Shown piece after piece: positions 47,961-56,230 of a DNA stretch of 64,000 nt. Both the position numbers and the translations under genes were made by a program. Under the pieces are notes generated by a model that worked only from the letters and a program-made list of their open reading frames with translations, did not search any database and was not told where the DNA came from. The stretch covers positions 3,658,001-3,722,000 of the forward strand of contig NZ_CP155071.1 in the NCBI RefSeq assembly GCF_039621855.1, written 5' to 3'. Source of the DNA: Erwinia sp. HDF1-3R. Its GTDB lineage: Bacteria; Pseudomonadota; Gammaproteobacteria; Enterobacterales; Enterobacteriaceae. The stretch's first letter is position 1, and each line of letters starts with the position of its first letter.

Positions 47961-48338
47961 ACCCGGCCTCCGGTCTGGGGATAACAATCTGTTCATGACT
48001 TGTAAGTGATGAACAGATTGTCACTCCGGTGCCATTATATGCGGATACCGGCTGTCACATGCCCAAACAAACTCTTCCAGCGCCTGTACGCCCACTTTTT
48101 GAGTGGAGCCTGTTAGTGGCGCCTGATAGTATGACGCTGATGAACATATAATTAACATCATACCAGGCTAATCACCGGGAAACAGTTCAGCAGCGCAATG
48201 ATGCTGATAGTTCCCCGTGTGTTGAACGCATCAGTTAACAACGACTAGTATAAATTCTATTTTTATTAATTTAACCACAAGTATTTCCATCCATCTGATT
48301 TACAATGTTTTTTTGGGACAGTATACGCAATTATTTTT

Positions 48339-48367
48339 TTGACAAAATAACCTCGGGCAAGTAATGT
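48339..48367 (+). promoter_or_regulatory. Promoter of the microcin gene
   Basis: TTGACA (48339-48344), 17 bases, TAATGT (48362-48367): a good sigma-70 promoter. The -10 and start point fall in the palindrome at 48364-48399. Confidence 0.65.
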
Positions 48368-48399
48368 TTTTGATGAGCATTGATGCTCATCAAAAACAT
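48364..48399. promoter_or_regulatory. 36-base palindrome over the microcin start point
   Basis: Arms of 17 bases (ATGTTTTTGATGAGCAT and its exact reverse complement) around TG. It spans the -10 end and transcription start and ends 4 bases before AAGGAG. It could be an operator or a 5' hairpin in the mRNA. Confidence 0.7.
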
Positions 48400-48415
48400 A
48401 TGAAGGAGTATTGTA

Positions 48416-48739
48416 ATGACTATCCGCCTATTGGTATCGGATGAGTGCCTCATGATTTCAGGTGCTAATGCCAACTCTAATTATGAAGGTATCAGAGCAA
48501 ACAGGAATAACAGTCGTGGTGGAGCACCTAACAGTTGTGCAAATAACATTGGCATAGGTGCAATCCTCGGATCTCTTTCAGGTATCGCTGCAGGCCCTGC
48601 AGGAGTGATTGGGATGGCAACCTTAGGTGGAATTACAGCCGGGCTGGGATCCTGTAATAATAGCCCATACAATGGTAATAATAGCAAAGGCGGGGGTAGA
48701 AACGGTGGACCTAATTATGGAGCGCAATGTACGTGGTAA
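48416..48739 (+). CDS. Candidate class II (colicin V-like) microcin precursor
   Basis: A 107-residue peptide with the marks of a class II microcin. The first 17 residues fit a double-glycine leader: charged and hydrophobic residues (RLLVSDECLMI) then S-G-A at 15-17, the cut site. The 90-residue mature part has a glycine-zipper hydrophobic run (residues 45-78, IGIGAILGSLSGIAAG and on) and a Gly/Asn-rich C-terminus ending in CTW. Cysteines at 41, 80 and 105 may form a disulfide. The ribosome site AAGGAG is strong. Mature length is near that of microcin V (88). No export genes (cvaA/cvaB type) lie in the window. Confidence 0.7.
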   Translation: MTIRLLVSDECLMISGANANSNYEGIRANRNNSRGGAPNSCANNIGIGAILGSLSGIAAGPAGVIGMATLGGITAGLGSCNNSPYNGNNSKGGGRNGGPNYGAQCTW

Positions 48740-48978
48740 ATAAGGATGATACTGTATCAAAAAGGAGTGCCCGCCTTCGATCTCCACGCCTAAGATACAA
48801 TTTAATAACTGCTTTATGGATATTAACTCTGGGCCTGATTTCCAGTAAGACCAACCTTAGTGGTAGCAGCCTGATTTCGCATCCCTGGGATTTACTATCC
48901 TGGATATTTATAATAATTGGCGCCAGATCTTTTTACGACTATGTTTTTAAATTTTTTGATTGGTATAATTTAAAGTAG
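48727..48978 (+). CDS. Small membrane protein, likely microcin immunity
   Basis: An 83-residue protein overlapping the end of the microcin gene by 13 bases in another frame. It is basic at the N-terminus (SKRSARLRSPRLR) with two membrane segments (residues 25-40 and 53-70). Small two-segment membrane proteins coded right after the precursor are typical microcin immunity proteins. No family is recognised; the role comes from the context. Confidence 0.6.
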   Translation: MYVVNKDDTVSKRSARLRSPRLRYNLITALWILTLGLISSKTNLSGSSLISHPWDLLSWIFIIIGARSFYDYVFKFFDWYNLK

Positions 48979-49512
48979 TTTTTAGAGGGTCTAAAAAAGA
49001 CCCTCCTTCACCGTCTCGATGAAATAACGCGCTGGTTTATGTAAATGTGTTAGTTCTGTGGTTTTAGCTAACTCTGTTCCGGCCAGGCCGATGCTAAAAC
49101 TGTTCCACTGAGTGCAACAGGTGGAGCCATGCAGATAGCCCCCCGGGCGCAGGGATGCGCGAGCTGAGGCACCAGGGGGGATTCATACTCTCATTTCATG
49201 CCAACCGCAGCATGACGGCGATAATCATTTTTCTTCCTTAATGTGGGCAATATGGGTCTTTTCCAGCCACCCAATCGGCCAATTGGCCCCTGCAATTTGG
49301 CCTCGGCGAAGGCCGCCTTCACCCGGGATCAATTTTTTATATCCTAATGTCTTGTTTTAGCTGAAATTAGCTAAATTACCTCGCTGAAGAATAAAGGCAA
49401 AAGCCATTTTTTTTGTTAAAATTGCACTCATTGTTCAGACTCTGCCAGTTTTTCCCGTATCGCCGTCTGTGTTATTGATACGAAAAGCGGCTGAAATAAG
49501 GTATAAAGCCGC
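48979..49512. other. Intergenic region, island right side
   Basis: About 530 bases without a convincing gene. A hairpin GAGGGTCT/AGACCCTC at 48985-49005 right after the immunity gene could end its mRNA, without a U run. I find no further tmRNA-end repeat here, so the island's right boundary is not fixed. Confidence 0.5.
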
Positions 49513-50364
49513 ATGAAAATCCCAAACAGAATCCAACCTCTGGTCGATGATGGCCTGATAGACGATGTACTCCAGCGGCTGAAAAGCGGTAAGGAAGCAG
49601 ATGTCTACACCGTTTTATGCGGTGAAGAGGTGCGCTGCGCCAAAGTCTATAAAGAAGCCACGCAGCGAAGCTTTAAGCAGGCCGTGCAGTACCAGGAGGG
49701 ACGTAAAGTCCGTAACACGCGTAATACCCGCGCCATGCAGAAGGGTTCGAAATTCGGCCGCAAGCAGCAGGAGGAGTCCTGGCAGACGGCGGAGGTCGAT
49801 GCGTTATTCCGCCTTGCCAACGCAGGCGTACGCGTACCTCAGCCCTATATGTGTATTGACGGCGTGTTGTTGATGGAGCTGGTGACCGGTGTGGATGGCG
49901 GCGTTGCGCCACGCCTTAGCGATGTGATTTTGTCGCAGGAGAGTGCCGTTGCTGATTTTGATACGATGATCCGCAATATCGTGCGCATGCTGTGTGCAGG
50001 CATTGTTCATGGTGATTTATCGGAGTTTAACGTGCTGCTGGATGGCCAGGGCCCGGTGATTATCGACCTGCCTCAGGCTGTCGACGCTGCGGCAAACAAC
50101 CATGCTGAATCAATGTTTATGCGTGATGTGGACAACATCACTACTTATTACGCTCAGTTCGCCCCGGAATTATTGCAAACACGTTATGCGAAAGAAATCT
50201 GGATGCTGTATGAAGATGGAAAATTAACGCCAGAGACGCCGCTAACCGGTTTGTTTGTTGAAGAGGCGCATGATGTGGATATGGACTCCCTGATGGATGA
50301 AATTATTTCAGCAGAAGATGAGTACTATGAGCGTCAGCGGGCAATGAAAGAACGAGACACTTAA
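49513..50364 (+). CDS. RIO1-type serine/threonine kinase
   Basis: A 283-residue RIO-family kinase/ATPase. The RIO marks are clear: LKSGKEADVYTV as the P-loop equivalent, then AKVYKEATQRSFKQAVQYQEGRKVRNTRN, catalytic IVHGDLSEFNVLL (Asp and Asn), metal-binding IIDLPQAVD. Bacterial RIO kinases of this kind are cytoplasmic and poorly studied; a ribosome role is known for the archaeal and eukaryotic ones. It is intact and of family length, and its codon usage looks chromosomal. Confidence 0.85.
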   Translation: MKIPNRIQPLVDDGLIDDVLQRLKSGKEADVYTVLCGEEVRCAKVYKEATQRSFKQAVQYQEGRKVRNTRNTRAMQKGSKFGRKQQEESWQTAEVDALFRLANAGVRVPQPYMCIDGVLLMELVTGVDGGVAPRLSDVILSQESAVADFDTMIRNIVRMLCAGIVHGDLSEFNVLLDGQGPVIIDLPQAVDAAANNHAESMFMRDVDNITTYYAQFAPELLQTRYAKEIWMLYEDGKLTPETPLTGLFVEEAHDVDMDSLMDEIISAEDEYYERQRAMKERDT

Positions 50365-50732
50365 ATCCGTGACGAAAAAATATAAATTTACGGTTATGCG
50401 TACTCGTTCAGGGCTGTAAATCCTCAACATACGTTTTTGTCGCCGCGTCACTGCCATCTGCTCCGTTTATGAGGTTGAAGTGAGTAATCACTTCGATCTG
50501 ATAAGAGTTGGGATTTTTAGTACTGCCAGCCACATGCACTTCGTTTATCACTGCCCTTTCCCTGCCAACACTGGTATTCATTTAGCTTTAAAGCTACAAA
50601 TGTAATGACAAAGGCTTAGTGCACTTATATTCCATTGGTTATTGCATTTATCGCTTTTTCCCTAAGCCCAGCCTCATATTGATTCATTTTTTGATATAGA
50701 ATATCAGGGATGACTTTATAACTCTTTAGACG
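50365..50732. other. Intergenic region before the kinase-like effector gene
   Basis: A 368-base stretch; no gene seen. I looked for a hrp box (GGAACC..CCAC) and found none convincing. Confidence 0.4.
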
Positions 50733-51674
50733 GTGAATCCCATGCTTTACATTCCTTCCCAAACGTTAACTTCCAATTCCAATTTGATAAAAAGCATTAA
50801 TGATACCAACTCAACCCCAGACCAGAGAAATTCATTTGGCACGATTCTAAACATTAGAAATAATAACATTAATATAGCAAGATCTAAATTTTTATCAGGA
50901 ATGCTTAATAATGAAAATAATCCTGCAGCAACAACTGCAGTAGCGTCATCAGTAATTGTGAAAAAAATGCTTACTAGCAATGAAAATGTCAGGTTGCCAA
51001 AAGCAATAGATGCGATAGTTGATGAAGTGAAAAATCTAAACATTGATAGTCTGGATAAAATTGGTGCGGGATCTTATGGTACATGTTTCCGATATGGTGA
51101 TTTTGTTATTAAATATCCAGTCAATAGCCAGGGTCACTCAGTAGACTGGTCTTCAGACTTACATCAGAATGCCCAACCCAATCGTGTAAGCTTATATTTA
51201 AACCAGGCTAATGAAGATCCGGATTTTTCCCGGCCGGGAAAGGGATTATTTCAAGGTAAAGTTGTTGATGTCTTAGTATCAAAATTCATCAAGGGTGAAG
51301 AACTGGCTATCGAACAGGATGATAATTATTTCCGTGCCAGCGACCTACTCGAGTCTCGGGGATTATACATGTACGACATTAACGTAACAGGTAATGTTTT
51401 AATTGATGCTAAAGATAACCTCTATTTCATAGATGGCGATCAGATGGTACTTTCTGGAAATGAGCGCAAGGGAAGGAAGCTTTCTGACGCAACAATACAA
51501 CTTGAAGATGTCATTAACACTTCACTGGACTATAAAATATATCAGGCTAAAAAAGCAGGGGATAAAGATGACATTGAATATTACGAATCCTTGCAACAAG
51601 AATATGATCGCATCCAAAACCCCCAGACTAATTTGTCAATTCACAACGGGTCTGTTAAAAGTCTTTCGGACTGA
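50733..51674 (+). CDS. Kinase-fold protein, candidate type III effector
   Basis: A 313-residue protein from AT-rich DNA. The N-terminal 80 residues are Ser/Asn/Thr-rich (LTSNSNLIKSINDTNSTPD), as in type III secretion signals. Then comes a kinase-like core: G-loop GAGSYGTCFRYG (111-122), Lys127 in FVIKYP, catalytic loop MYDINVTGNVL (Asp215, Asn221), metal site FIDGDQ (234-236). The small kinase with no full activation segment recalls OspG/NleH or HopBF1 effector kinases, which act in host cells. Assigning it to one is not possible by eye. No chaperone gene or secretion system is adjacent. Confidence 0.6.
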   Translation: MNPMLYIPSQTLTSNSNLIKSINDTNSTPDQRNSFGTILNIRNNNINIARSKFLSGMLNNENNPAATTAVASSVIVKKMLTSNENVRLPKAIDAIVDEVKNLNIDSLDKIGAGSYGTCFRYGDFVIKYPVNSQGHSVDWSSDLHQNAQPNRVSLYLNQANEDPDFSRPGKGLFQGKVVDVLVSKFIKGEELAIEQDDNYFRASDLLESRGLYMYDINVTGNVLIDAKDNLYFIDGDQMVLSGNERKGRKLSDATIQLEDVINTSLDYKIYQAKKAGDKDDIEYYESLQQEYDRIQNPQTNLSIHNGSVKSLSD

Positions 51675-52006
51675 TTCCACATAGGAGGGGCCTGCGCCAG
51701 ACCGGGTTGTAGAACACTGCAATACATCGCAACGCGGACCAGACCGCGAGTTTTATCGAACCGTTTTCTGATGCGCGTTTTTTCATCGAAATGAAGAATG
51801 ACTTTGCCCCGCCAGAGAGGCTACTGCATCAACGCCCAAAGTTGCCATGAGCCCTGTGACTCTGTGACTCTGTGCTTACGCCCTAATACAGCTCCGGCTA
51901 ATTATTGGCTTATTTTAAATTTACAGTCTAATCCTAAGGCATCCGGTGGCGGGTCGTGCCATCCTTTCCTACACTGTTGAACTCGATAACGTTTGATGAG
52001 GAAGTT
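51675..52006. other. Intergenic region
   Basis: About 330 bases with no gene. A plus-strand frame at 51798-51980 has no recognisable content; the stretch may be decayed sequence of the preceding island-like gene. Confidence 0.4.
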
Positions 52007-52363
52007 ATGAAAAAAACAATTATTGCACTCTCTGCACTTCTGCTGGCATCCCCTGTTTTTGCCGCAACCACACACGCTACTGATGATACCGTTGCCGCTG
52101 CCGATCAGAACGCTGATACCGCGAAAGAAAAGCTGCATCAGGCACAGAACCAGGGTGAAGAGCTGAAGCTCAAGTCCAAACATGCCGCTGAAGGCAAAAG
52201 CGATAACCTGAGCAGCAAGGCGAGCGAAGGCACGCAGAAGACCTGGCATAAGACTAAGCAGGGTACTGAAAAAGGGTGGGATGCCACCAAAGAAGGTACG
52301 CAGAAAGGCTGGAATAAGACCAAAGAAGGCACCACCGAGCTGAAAAAGAAAGTCACTGAATAA
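52007..52363 (+). CDS. Secreted Lys/Gly/Thr-rich repeat protein, LEA-like
   Basis: A 118-residue protein with a clear signal peptide (MKKTIIALSALLLASPVFA, cut after AFA-like site), so likely periplasmic. The rest is hydrophilic, rich in Lys, Thr, Gly and Glu. Its C-terminal half has repeats around 11 residues (TWHKTKQGTEKGWDATKEGT, QKGWNKTKEGT), similar in style to late embryogenesis abundant proteins of desiccation tolerance. Function is unknown; a stress or envelope role is inference. The start ATG at 52007 is preceded by GAGGAAG. A rho-independent terminator follows. Confidence 0.65.
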   Translation: MKKTIIALSALLLASPVFAATTHATDDTVAAADQNADTAKEKLHQAQNQGEELKLKSKHAAEGKSDNLSSKASEGTQKTWHKTKQGTEKGWDATKEGTQKGWNKTKEGTTELKKKVTE

Positions 52364-52379
52364 TTGTTCATTTGACCAT

Positions 52380-52402
52380 GAGGCCGCGAAAGCGGCCTTT
52401 TT
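52380..52402 (+). terminator. Terminator after the LEA-like gene
   Basis: AGGCCGC-GAAA-GCGGCCT with a T run of six, an ideal intrinsic terminator. Confidence 0.88.
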
Positions 52403-52559
52403 TATGTGCTGTTGCTGCCCCTCTGACATTTTTGCTGCTACATAGCGCGCATCTGCTACGCCATCCCTGCTTTTTTCCCCGCTAACAGAGCCAGGCTTTA
52501 ATAAGCGCGTTCTGGCAGTCATTGATCCTGTTGCCGTTCCGCTTCGCCTGAACAACAAC

Positions 52560-52587
52560 TGAACTTTCTGTTGGCGCGAGCCACTTA
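52560..52587 (+). promoter_or_regulatory. Weak hrp-box-like element
   Basis: TGAACT, 15 bases, CCACTTA, 66 bases before the start codon of the next gene. The consensus is GGAACC-N15-16-CCACNNA, so the -35 part has mismatches. Weak evidence. Confidence 0.3.
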
Positions 52588-52652
52588 AAAGTAAATTTAC
52601 TCACCCATTGCGGTGTCCGTTCGATTTTCACCAATACTACAGGATAATAATC

Positions 52653-53678
52653 ATGAATGTTTCAGGATCGGGCAATAGCGGGTCTCCCACCTCATTAGCA
52701 AACCAACCCCAGCAGAATGTGTCTCCCGAACAATCAGAGACACAACGTTCACAGGCCGATCCACGTCCCCAGGGACTGTCCCGGCTTCCGGGACCGGAAG
52801 TTTTATTCCCCGGTATCACGGCTGCCACTACCGTGATACAGGCACAACATGCCCGTGAAAACCCGCTGCATATGTCTCCCTCTCCAGGCTGGTCCCGACA
52901 TTTATCTACAGAGGCCGTTGAAGATCTCCTGACTGAAATGAATCATAACGGGCTGGCACATGTCGCATGGGGCTCAAAACCAGTATTTTATCTTGAAGGG
53001 GCTAATGAGGGTGGCAGCTGGCCACACTTTGCTGATGCGCAGGCCAATGGTATGAAGCATGGTTTCGCCCTGATCCCTTCAGCTAATAACCGTTCTGCCT
53101 CACCAGACGATCATGAGGGATATCTGATTAATATTAGCAATGCCCTTAGAGCCATTAATGGAAATAAGCAGCTCTTTTCAGAACGGTTTAATCTGCCAGC
53201 TGCAACTGATGCTGGTCTCATTTTGCAGCATCACGTCTTTCCCATGCTGGAGCAGAAGACGCACAATGATGAACCTGAAATTACCGCCGTTCTGCTCGGC
53301 TTTGGCCACGAAAACGCCCACGCTTTTAATGACATTAACTCGGGTAATTCAGCACAAAGGCAAAGTGTGCGGCAGCAAAATCAGTCCCTGAACGATTACG
53401 TCAGCTCGCGTCTGGATGCAATGTCAGCACAAAACACCCGAGGTCTTCAGGCTCCTGCTATCCCCTCATTTATAAAATTTGACTCACCTGCCACACGCGC
53501 AAGCCTGGACAACTATATCACTGAGAGCAGCCGTATTCAGGATGCGCAAACTGACCTGATTGACCGTCATGAGGATCCCAACGTAATGGATGATAATGAA
53601 AATGATGAGGCTCTCGAAGAGGAACAGCGGATGATGGCTTCCGCGCTCATGCGCAGACTATGTCAGGAACCTGCGTGA
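52653..53678 (+). CDS. Candidate type III effector, unknown family
   Basis: I take the start at ATG 52653 (MNVSGSGNSGSPTSLANQPQ), giving 341 residues; a longer frame from 52608 is less likely. The N-terminal 60 residues are Ser/Gln/Asn/Pro-rich without a signal peptide, typical of type III effectors. The centre is folded (VAWGSKPVFYLEGANEGGSWPHFADAQANGMKHGFALIPS, with a conserved-looking WPHFADAQ) and the C-terminus is acidic (DDNENDEALEEEQRM). It could be a protease- or binding-type effector; I do not recognise it. A weak hrp-box-like element precedes it. Confidence 0.5.
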   Translation: MNVSGSGNSGSPTSLANQPQQNVSPEQSETQRSQADPRPQGLSRLPGPEVLFPGITAATTVIQAQHARENPLHMSPSPGWSRHLSTEAVEDLLTEMNHNGLAHVAWGSKPVFYLEGANEGGSWPHFADAQANGMKHGFALIPSANNRSASPDDHEGYLINISNALRAINGNKQLFSERFNLPAATDAGLILQHHVFPMLEQKTHNDEPEITAVLLGFGHENAHAFNDINSGNSAQRQSVRQQNQSLNDYVSSRLDAMSAQNTRGLQAPAIPSFIKFDSPATRASLDNYITESSRIQDAQTDLIDRHEDPNVMDDNENDEALEEEQRMMASALMRRLCQEPA

Positions 53679-54063
53679 TTCCTCATTTTGCATAATTACC
53701 GCTACCCTGTCCGGCTGTCAACGGCCTTAGGCATCGCAATAAGGCAGCAAGCCACTGCCTGTCTCATGTACGCAAACGATTACTCCGTATTAAAAACCTT
53801 AAAACGGGCCTCTTCCCCCCTTTTCAACGGAATCCGCAAATTAAATGTGAACTGCATCACAATTCAAATTAACTGAAATGAAACAGAGTTTGACAAGTGT
53901 GACCAATCTCTATTTCCTAAGTCCTGGATAGCGGCACACTGCTGCAACATTCGACGCGGGTGATTTTAGCTGTGAAAACAGTCGCCCTTTCCTTCTCTGC
54001 TGACGACTTAAGAAGACCATCGCAGTGGCTGCAGAAAATGGTCATTAAGCATGTGGTAATATA
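53679..54063 (+). other. tsx control region
   Basis: A 385-base region without a gene, holding the CRP site at 53846-53861 and a second half-site near 53896 (AAGTGTGACCAATCTC). In E. coli tsx is controlled by CRP, CytR and DeoR. Confidence 0.6.
53846..53861 (+). promoter_or_regulatory. CRP-cAMP binding site upstream of tsx
   Basis: TGTGAACTGCATCACA, TGTGA-N6-TCACA, a perfect CRP site. Confidence 0.85.
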
Positions 54064-54951
54064 ATGAAATATAAAATACTGATAGCTGGCGCCTTAGCAG
54101 CGCTCTCTTATAGTGTCTCTTCAGCGGCGGAAACCACGGCGGCCGCGGCCACCACGGAAAGCCCACAGTACACTTCCGACTGGTGGCACCAGAGCGTTAA
54201 CGTTGTCGGAAGCTACCACACCCGTTTCGGGCCGCAGTTCAATAACGATGTGTATCTTGAATATGAGGCCTTTGCCAAAAAAGACTGGTTTGATTTCTAT
54301 GGCTATCTGGACCTGCCCAACTTCTTTGGTGTCGGCAACTCAAACGCTAACGGCATTTTTGACCACGGCACGCCGCTGTTTATGGAGATCGAACCCCGCT
54401 TCTCCATTGATAAGCTGACCAACACCGACCTGAGTTTCGGCCCGTTCAAAGAGTGGTACTTTGCTAACAACTATATCTACGATATGGGCCGTAACAGCGA
54501 TAACCGTCAGAACACCTGGTACATGGGTCTGGGGACGGATATTGATACCCATTCCGATGTCGGGCTGTCGCTGAACGTGTATGCGAAATACCAGTGGGAA
54601 AACTACGGTGCCGCCAATGAAAACAGCTGGGATGGCTACCGCTTTAAGGTGAAGTACTTTGTGCCTATCACCACACTGTGGGGCGGTAACCTGAGCTACG
54701 TTGGCTTTACTAACTTTGACTGGGGTTCAGACCTGCGCGACGAGGGCGGCTCTTCACGCACCAGCAACTCAATTGCATCGAGCCATATCCTCTCTCTGGG
54801 CTACGATCACTGGCACTACTCCGTGGTGGCGCGCTATTTCCACAACGGGGGACAGTGGGCTGACGGTCAGGAGCTGAATTTTGGCAACGGGCCATTTGAA
54901 GTGAAGTCTACCGGCTGGGGATACTATCTGGTTGCCGGTTATAATTTCTGA
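54064..54951 (+). CDS. tsx: Nucleoside-specific outer membrane channel Tsx
   Basis: Tsx (295 residues) is a 12-strand outer membrane channel for nucleosides and a phage and colicin receptor. It has a signal peptide ([21 protein letters not shown]) and the strand pattern [23 protein letters not shown], ending [13 protein letters not shown] short Ala/Thr-rich insertion after the signal peptide is unusual ([10 protein letters not shown]). Regulated by CRP as the sequence shows. Confidence 0.93.
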   Translation: MKYKILIAGALAALSYSVSSAAETTAAAATTESPQYTSDWWHQSVNVVGSYHTRFGPQFNNDVYLEYEAFAKKDWFDFYGYLDLPNFFGVGNSNANGIFDHGTPLFMEIEPRFSIDKLTNTDLSFGPFKEWYFANNYIYDMGRNSDNRQNTWYMGLGTDIDTHSDVGLSLNVYAKYQWENYGAANENSWDGYRFKVKYFVPITTLWGGNLSYVGFTNFDWGSDLRDEGGSSRTSNSIASSHILSLGYDHWHYSVVARYFHNGGQWADGQELNFGNGPFEVKSTGWGYYLVAGYNF

Positions 54952-54968
54952 TTTTATCAACGCTGACT

Positions 54969-55000
54969 CAACGCCAGCCGCTTAATCCGCGCTGGCGTTG
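54969..55000 (+). terminator. Hairpin after tsx
   Basis: CAACGCCAGC / GCTGGCGTTG, 10-bp stem with a 12-base loop; the T run after it is short. Confidence 0.55.
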
Positions 55001-55084
55001 TGGTTTCTGGCATTCACCGTGCCATTCTTTTCCATCGGACGTATACTTCCCCAGGCAAATACTGCGTAATCAAAAGGAATTTTT

Positions 55085-55651
55085 ATGTCTGCCATGCCTG
55101 CCGCAAACGGCGTGAAGCTCCGTCCCCTTGAGCGGGAAGATCTCCATTTTGTCCATCAGCTGGATAACAACGCCAGCGTGATGCGCTACTGGTTTGAAGA
55201 ACCCTACGAAGCCTTTGTTGAGCTTTCAGACCTGTACGTTAAGCATATCCACGATCAGAGCGAACGTCGTTTTGTTGTCGAGCATCAGGGCGATAAGGTC
55301 GGCCTGGTCGAACTGGTTGAAATTAACCATATTCACCGCCGCGCCGAGTTTCAGATCATTATCGACCCTAATCATCAGGGGAAAGGCTTGGCCAGTAAGG
55401 CCGTTAAGCTGGCAATGGATTATGCTTTTTCGGTGTTAAACCTTTATAAGCTGTATCTGATCGTTGATAAAGAAAATGAAAAGGCGATCCACATTTATAA
55501 CAAACTGGGGTTCGAGGTTGAGGGAGAGCTCATCCATGAATTCTTTATTAACGGTGAATACCGTAACACCATCCGTATGTGCATTTTCCAGCCGCAGTAT
55601 CTGGCGCGTCACAAACCGCCCCACACCATGGTAAACCCCACCGCGCAGTAG
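55085..55651 (+). CDS. speG: Spermidine N1-acetyltransferase
   Basis: SpeG (188 residues) acetylates spermidine with acetyl-CoA to limit polyamine toxicity. GNAT fold: [20 protein letters not shown], motif [17 protein letters not shown] (acetyl-CoA loop), then [21 protein letters not shown]. Preceded by AAAGGAAT. The C-terminal 12 residues extend a little beyond E. coli. Confidence 0.93.
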   Translation: MSAMPAANGVKLRPLEREDLHFVHQLDNNASVMRYWFEEPYEAFVELSDLYVKHIHDQSERRFVVEHQGDKVGLVELVEINHIHRRAEFQIIIDPNHQGKGLASKAVKLAMDYAFSVLNLYKLYLIVDKENEKAIHIYNKLGFEVEGELIHEFFINGEYRNTIRMCIFQPQYLARHKPPHTMVNPTAQ

Positions 55652-55702
55652 CGGGTTGCCGCTGCCATCAAGGGGCCGCCATGGCCTGGCCCCTTCCTGC
55701 CG

Positions 55703-56122
55703 TTAACCGCGCGCGCCGACCGGATTCATAATGGTCTGCACCTTTTGCGGTTCGATGTTATACATGCCACCGTTAAACGGATCGACGATCAGCCAGCCCG
55801 GAATGCCGCCAAGTGGGATATTGCCCAGGATGTACCACAGGTTTGCATGCTCCTGGAGGGGAATGGTCTGCGGGACGTAGCCCTCACGCTCCAGCTGGAG
55901 CGTATACTTTTTCTTACCCAGATAGGTGCCGTCCGATTTTAGCAGCGAGACGGTTTTCGGGGTTATCCCTTCGGCCACTGTCCTGCCCGTTTCGTCCTGC
56001 ACCACGAATTTAACGCCCTGCGGCCAGGTCTGAACGGAGACATCCTGACTTTGGTCGCCCACGATGGTGGCACAGCCGCTGAGTAACCACGCTGAAGCCA
56101 GCGCTATCAGTAACCTTTTCAT
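55703..56122 (-). CDS. Lipoprotein of unknown function
   Basis: A 139-residue lipoprotein: signal MKRLLIALASAWLLSGC with lipobox LLSGC (Cys17). The mature part looks beta-rich (VSVQTWPQGVKFVVQDETGRTVAEGITPKTVSL), close in style to PEGA-like domains that bind surface structures, then an aromatic/Gly-Pro C-terminal patch (LWYILGNIPLGGIPGWLIVDPFNGGMY). It sits alone between speG and mmuM. Confidence 0.75.
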   Translation of the reverse strand: MKRLLIALASAWLLSGCATIVGDQSQDVSVQTWPQGVKFVVQDETGRTVAEGITPKTVSLLKSDGTYLGKKKYTLQLEREGYVPQTIPLQEHANLWYILGNIPLGGIPGWLIVDPFNGGMYNIEPQKVQTIMNPVGARG

Positions 56123-56230
56123 AAGTAATCCTGCATCCTCAAATATTCAGAATAGTCTAAGCGCAGTACGGCAGGTTTTCATCCATTACGCCCGATAGGT
56201 ACGGGCGTAATAAGGCAAATTTACAGGGGG

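Larger units (their letters stand above)
47961..48415 (+). other. Intergenic region between yfdE and the microcin gene
   Basis: A 455-base AT-rich region. An 18-bp hairpin with one mismatch lies at 47984-48021 (ACAATCTGTTCATGACTT opposite AAGTGATGAACAGATTGT), perhaps the operon end. The right part holds the microcin promoter and palindrome. Confidence 0.6.

Noticed and set aside
50365-50732. A hrp box upstream of the kinase-like gene
   Set aside because: CCAC occurs at 50535 but no GGAACC-like element at the right distance; only GGGATT at a spacing of 14.
51798-51980. A 60-codon frame before the LEA-like gene
   Set aside because: No recognisable content and low-complexity codon pattern; overlaps the leader of a real gene.
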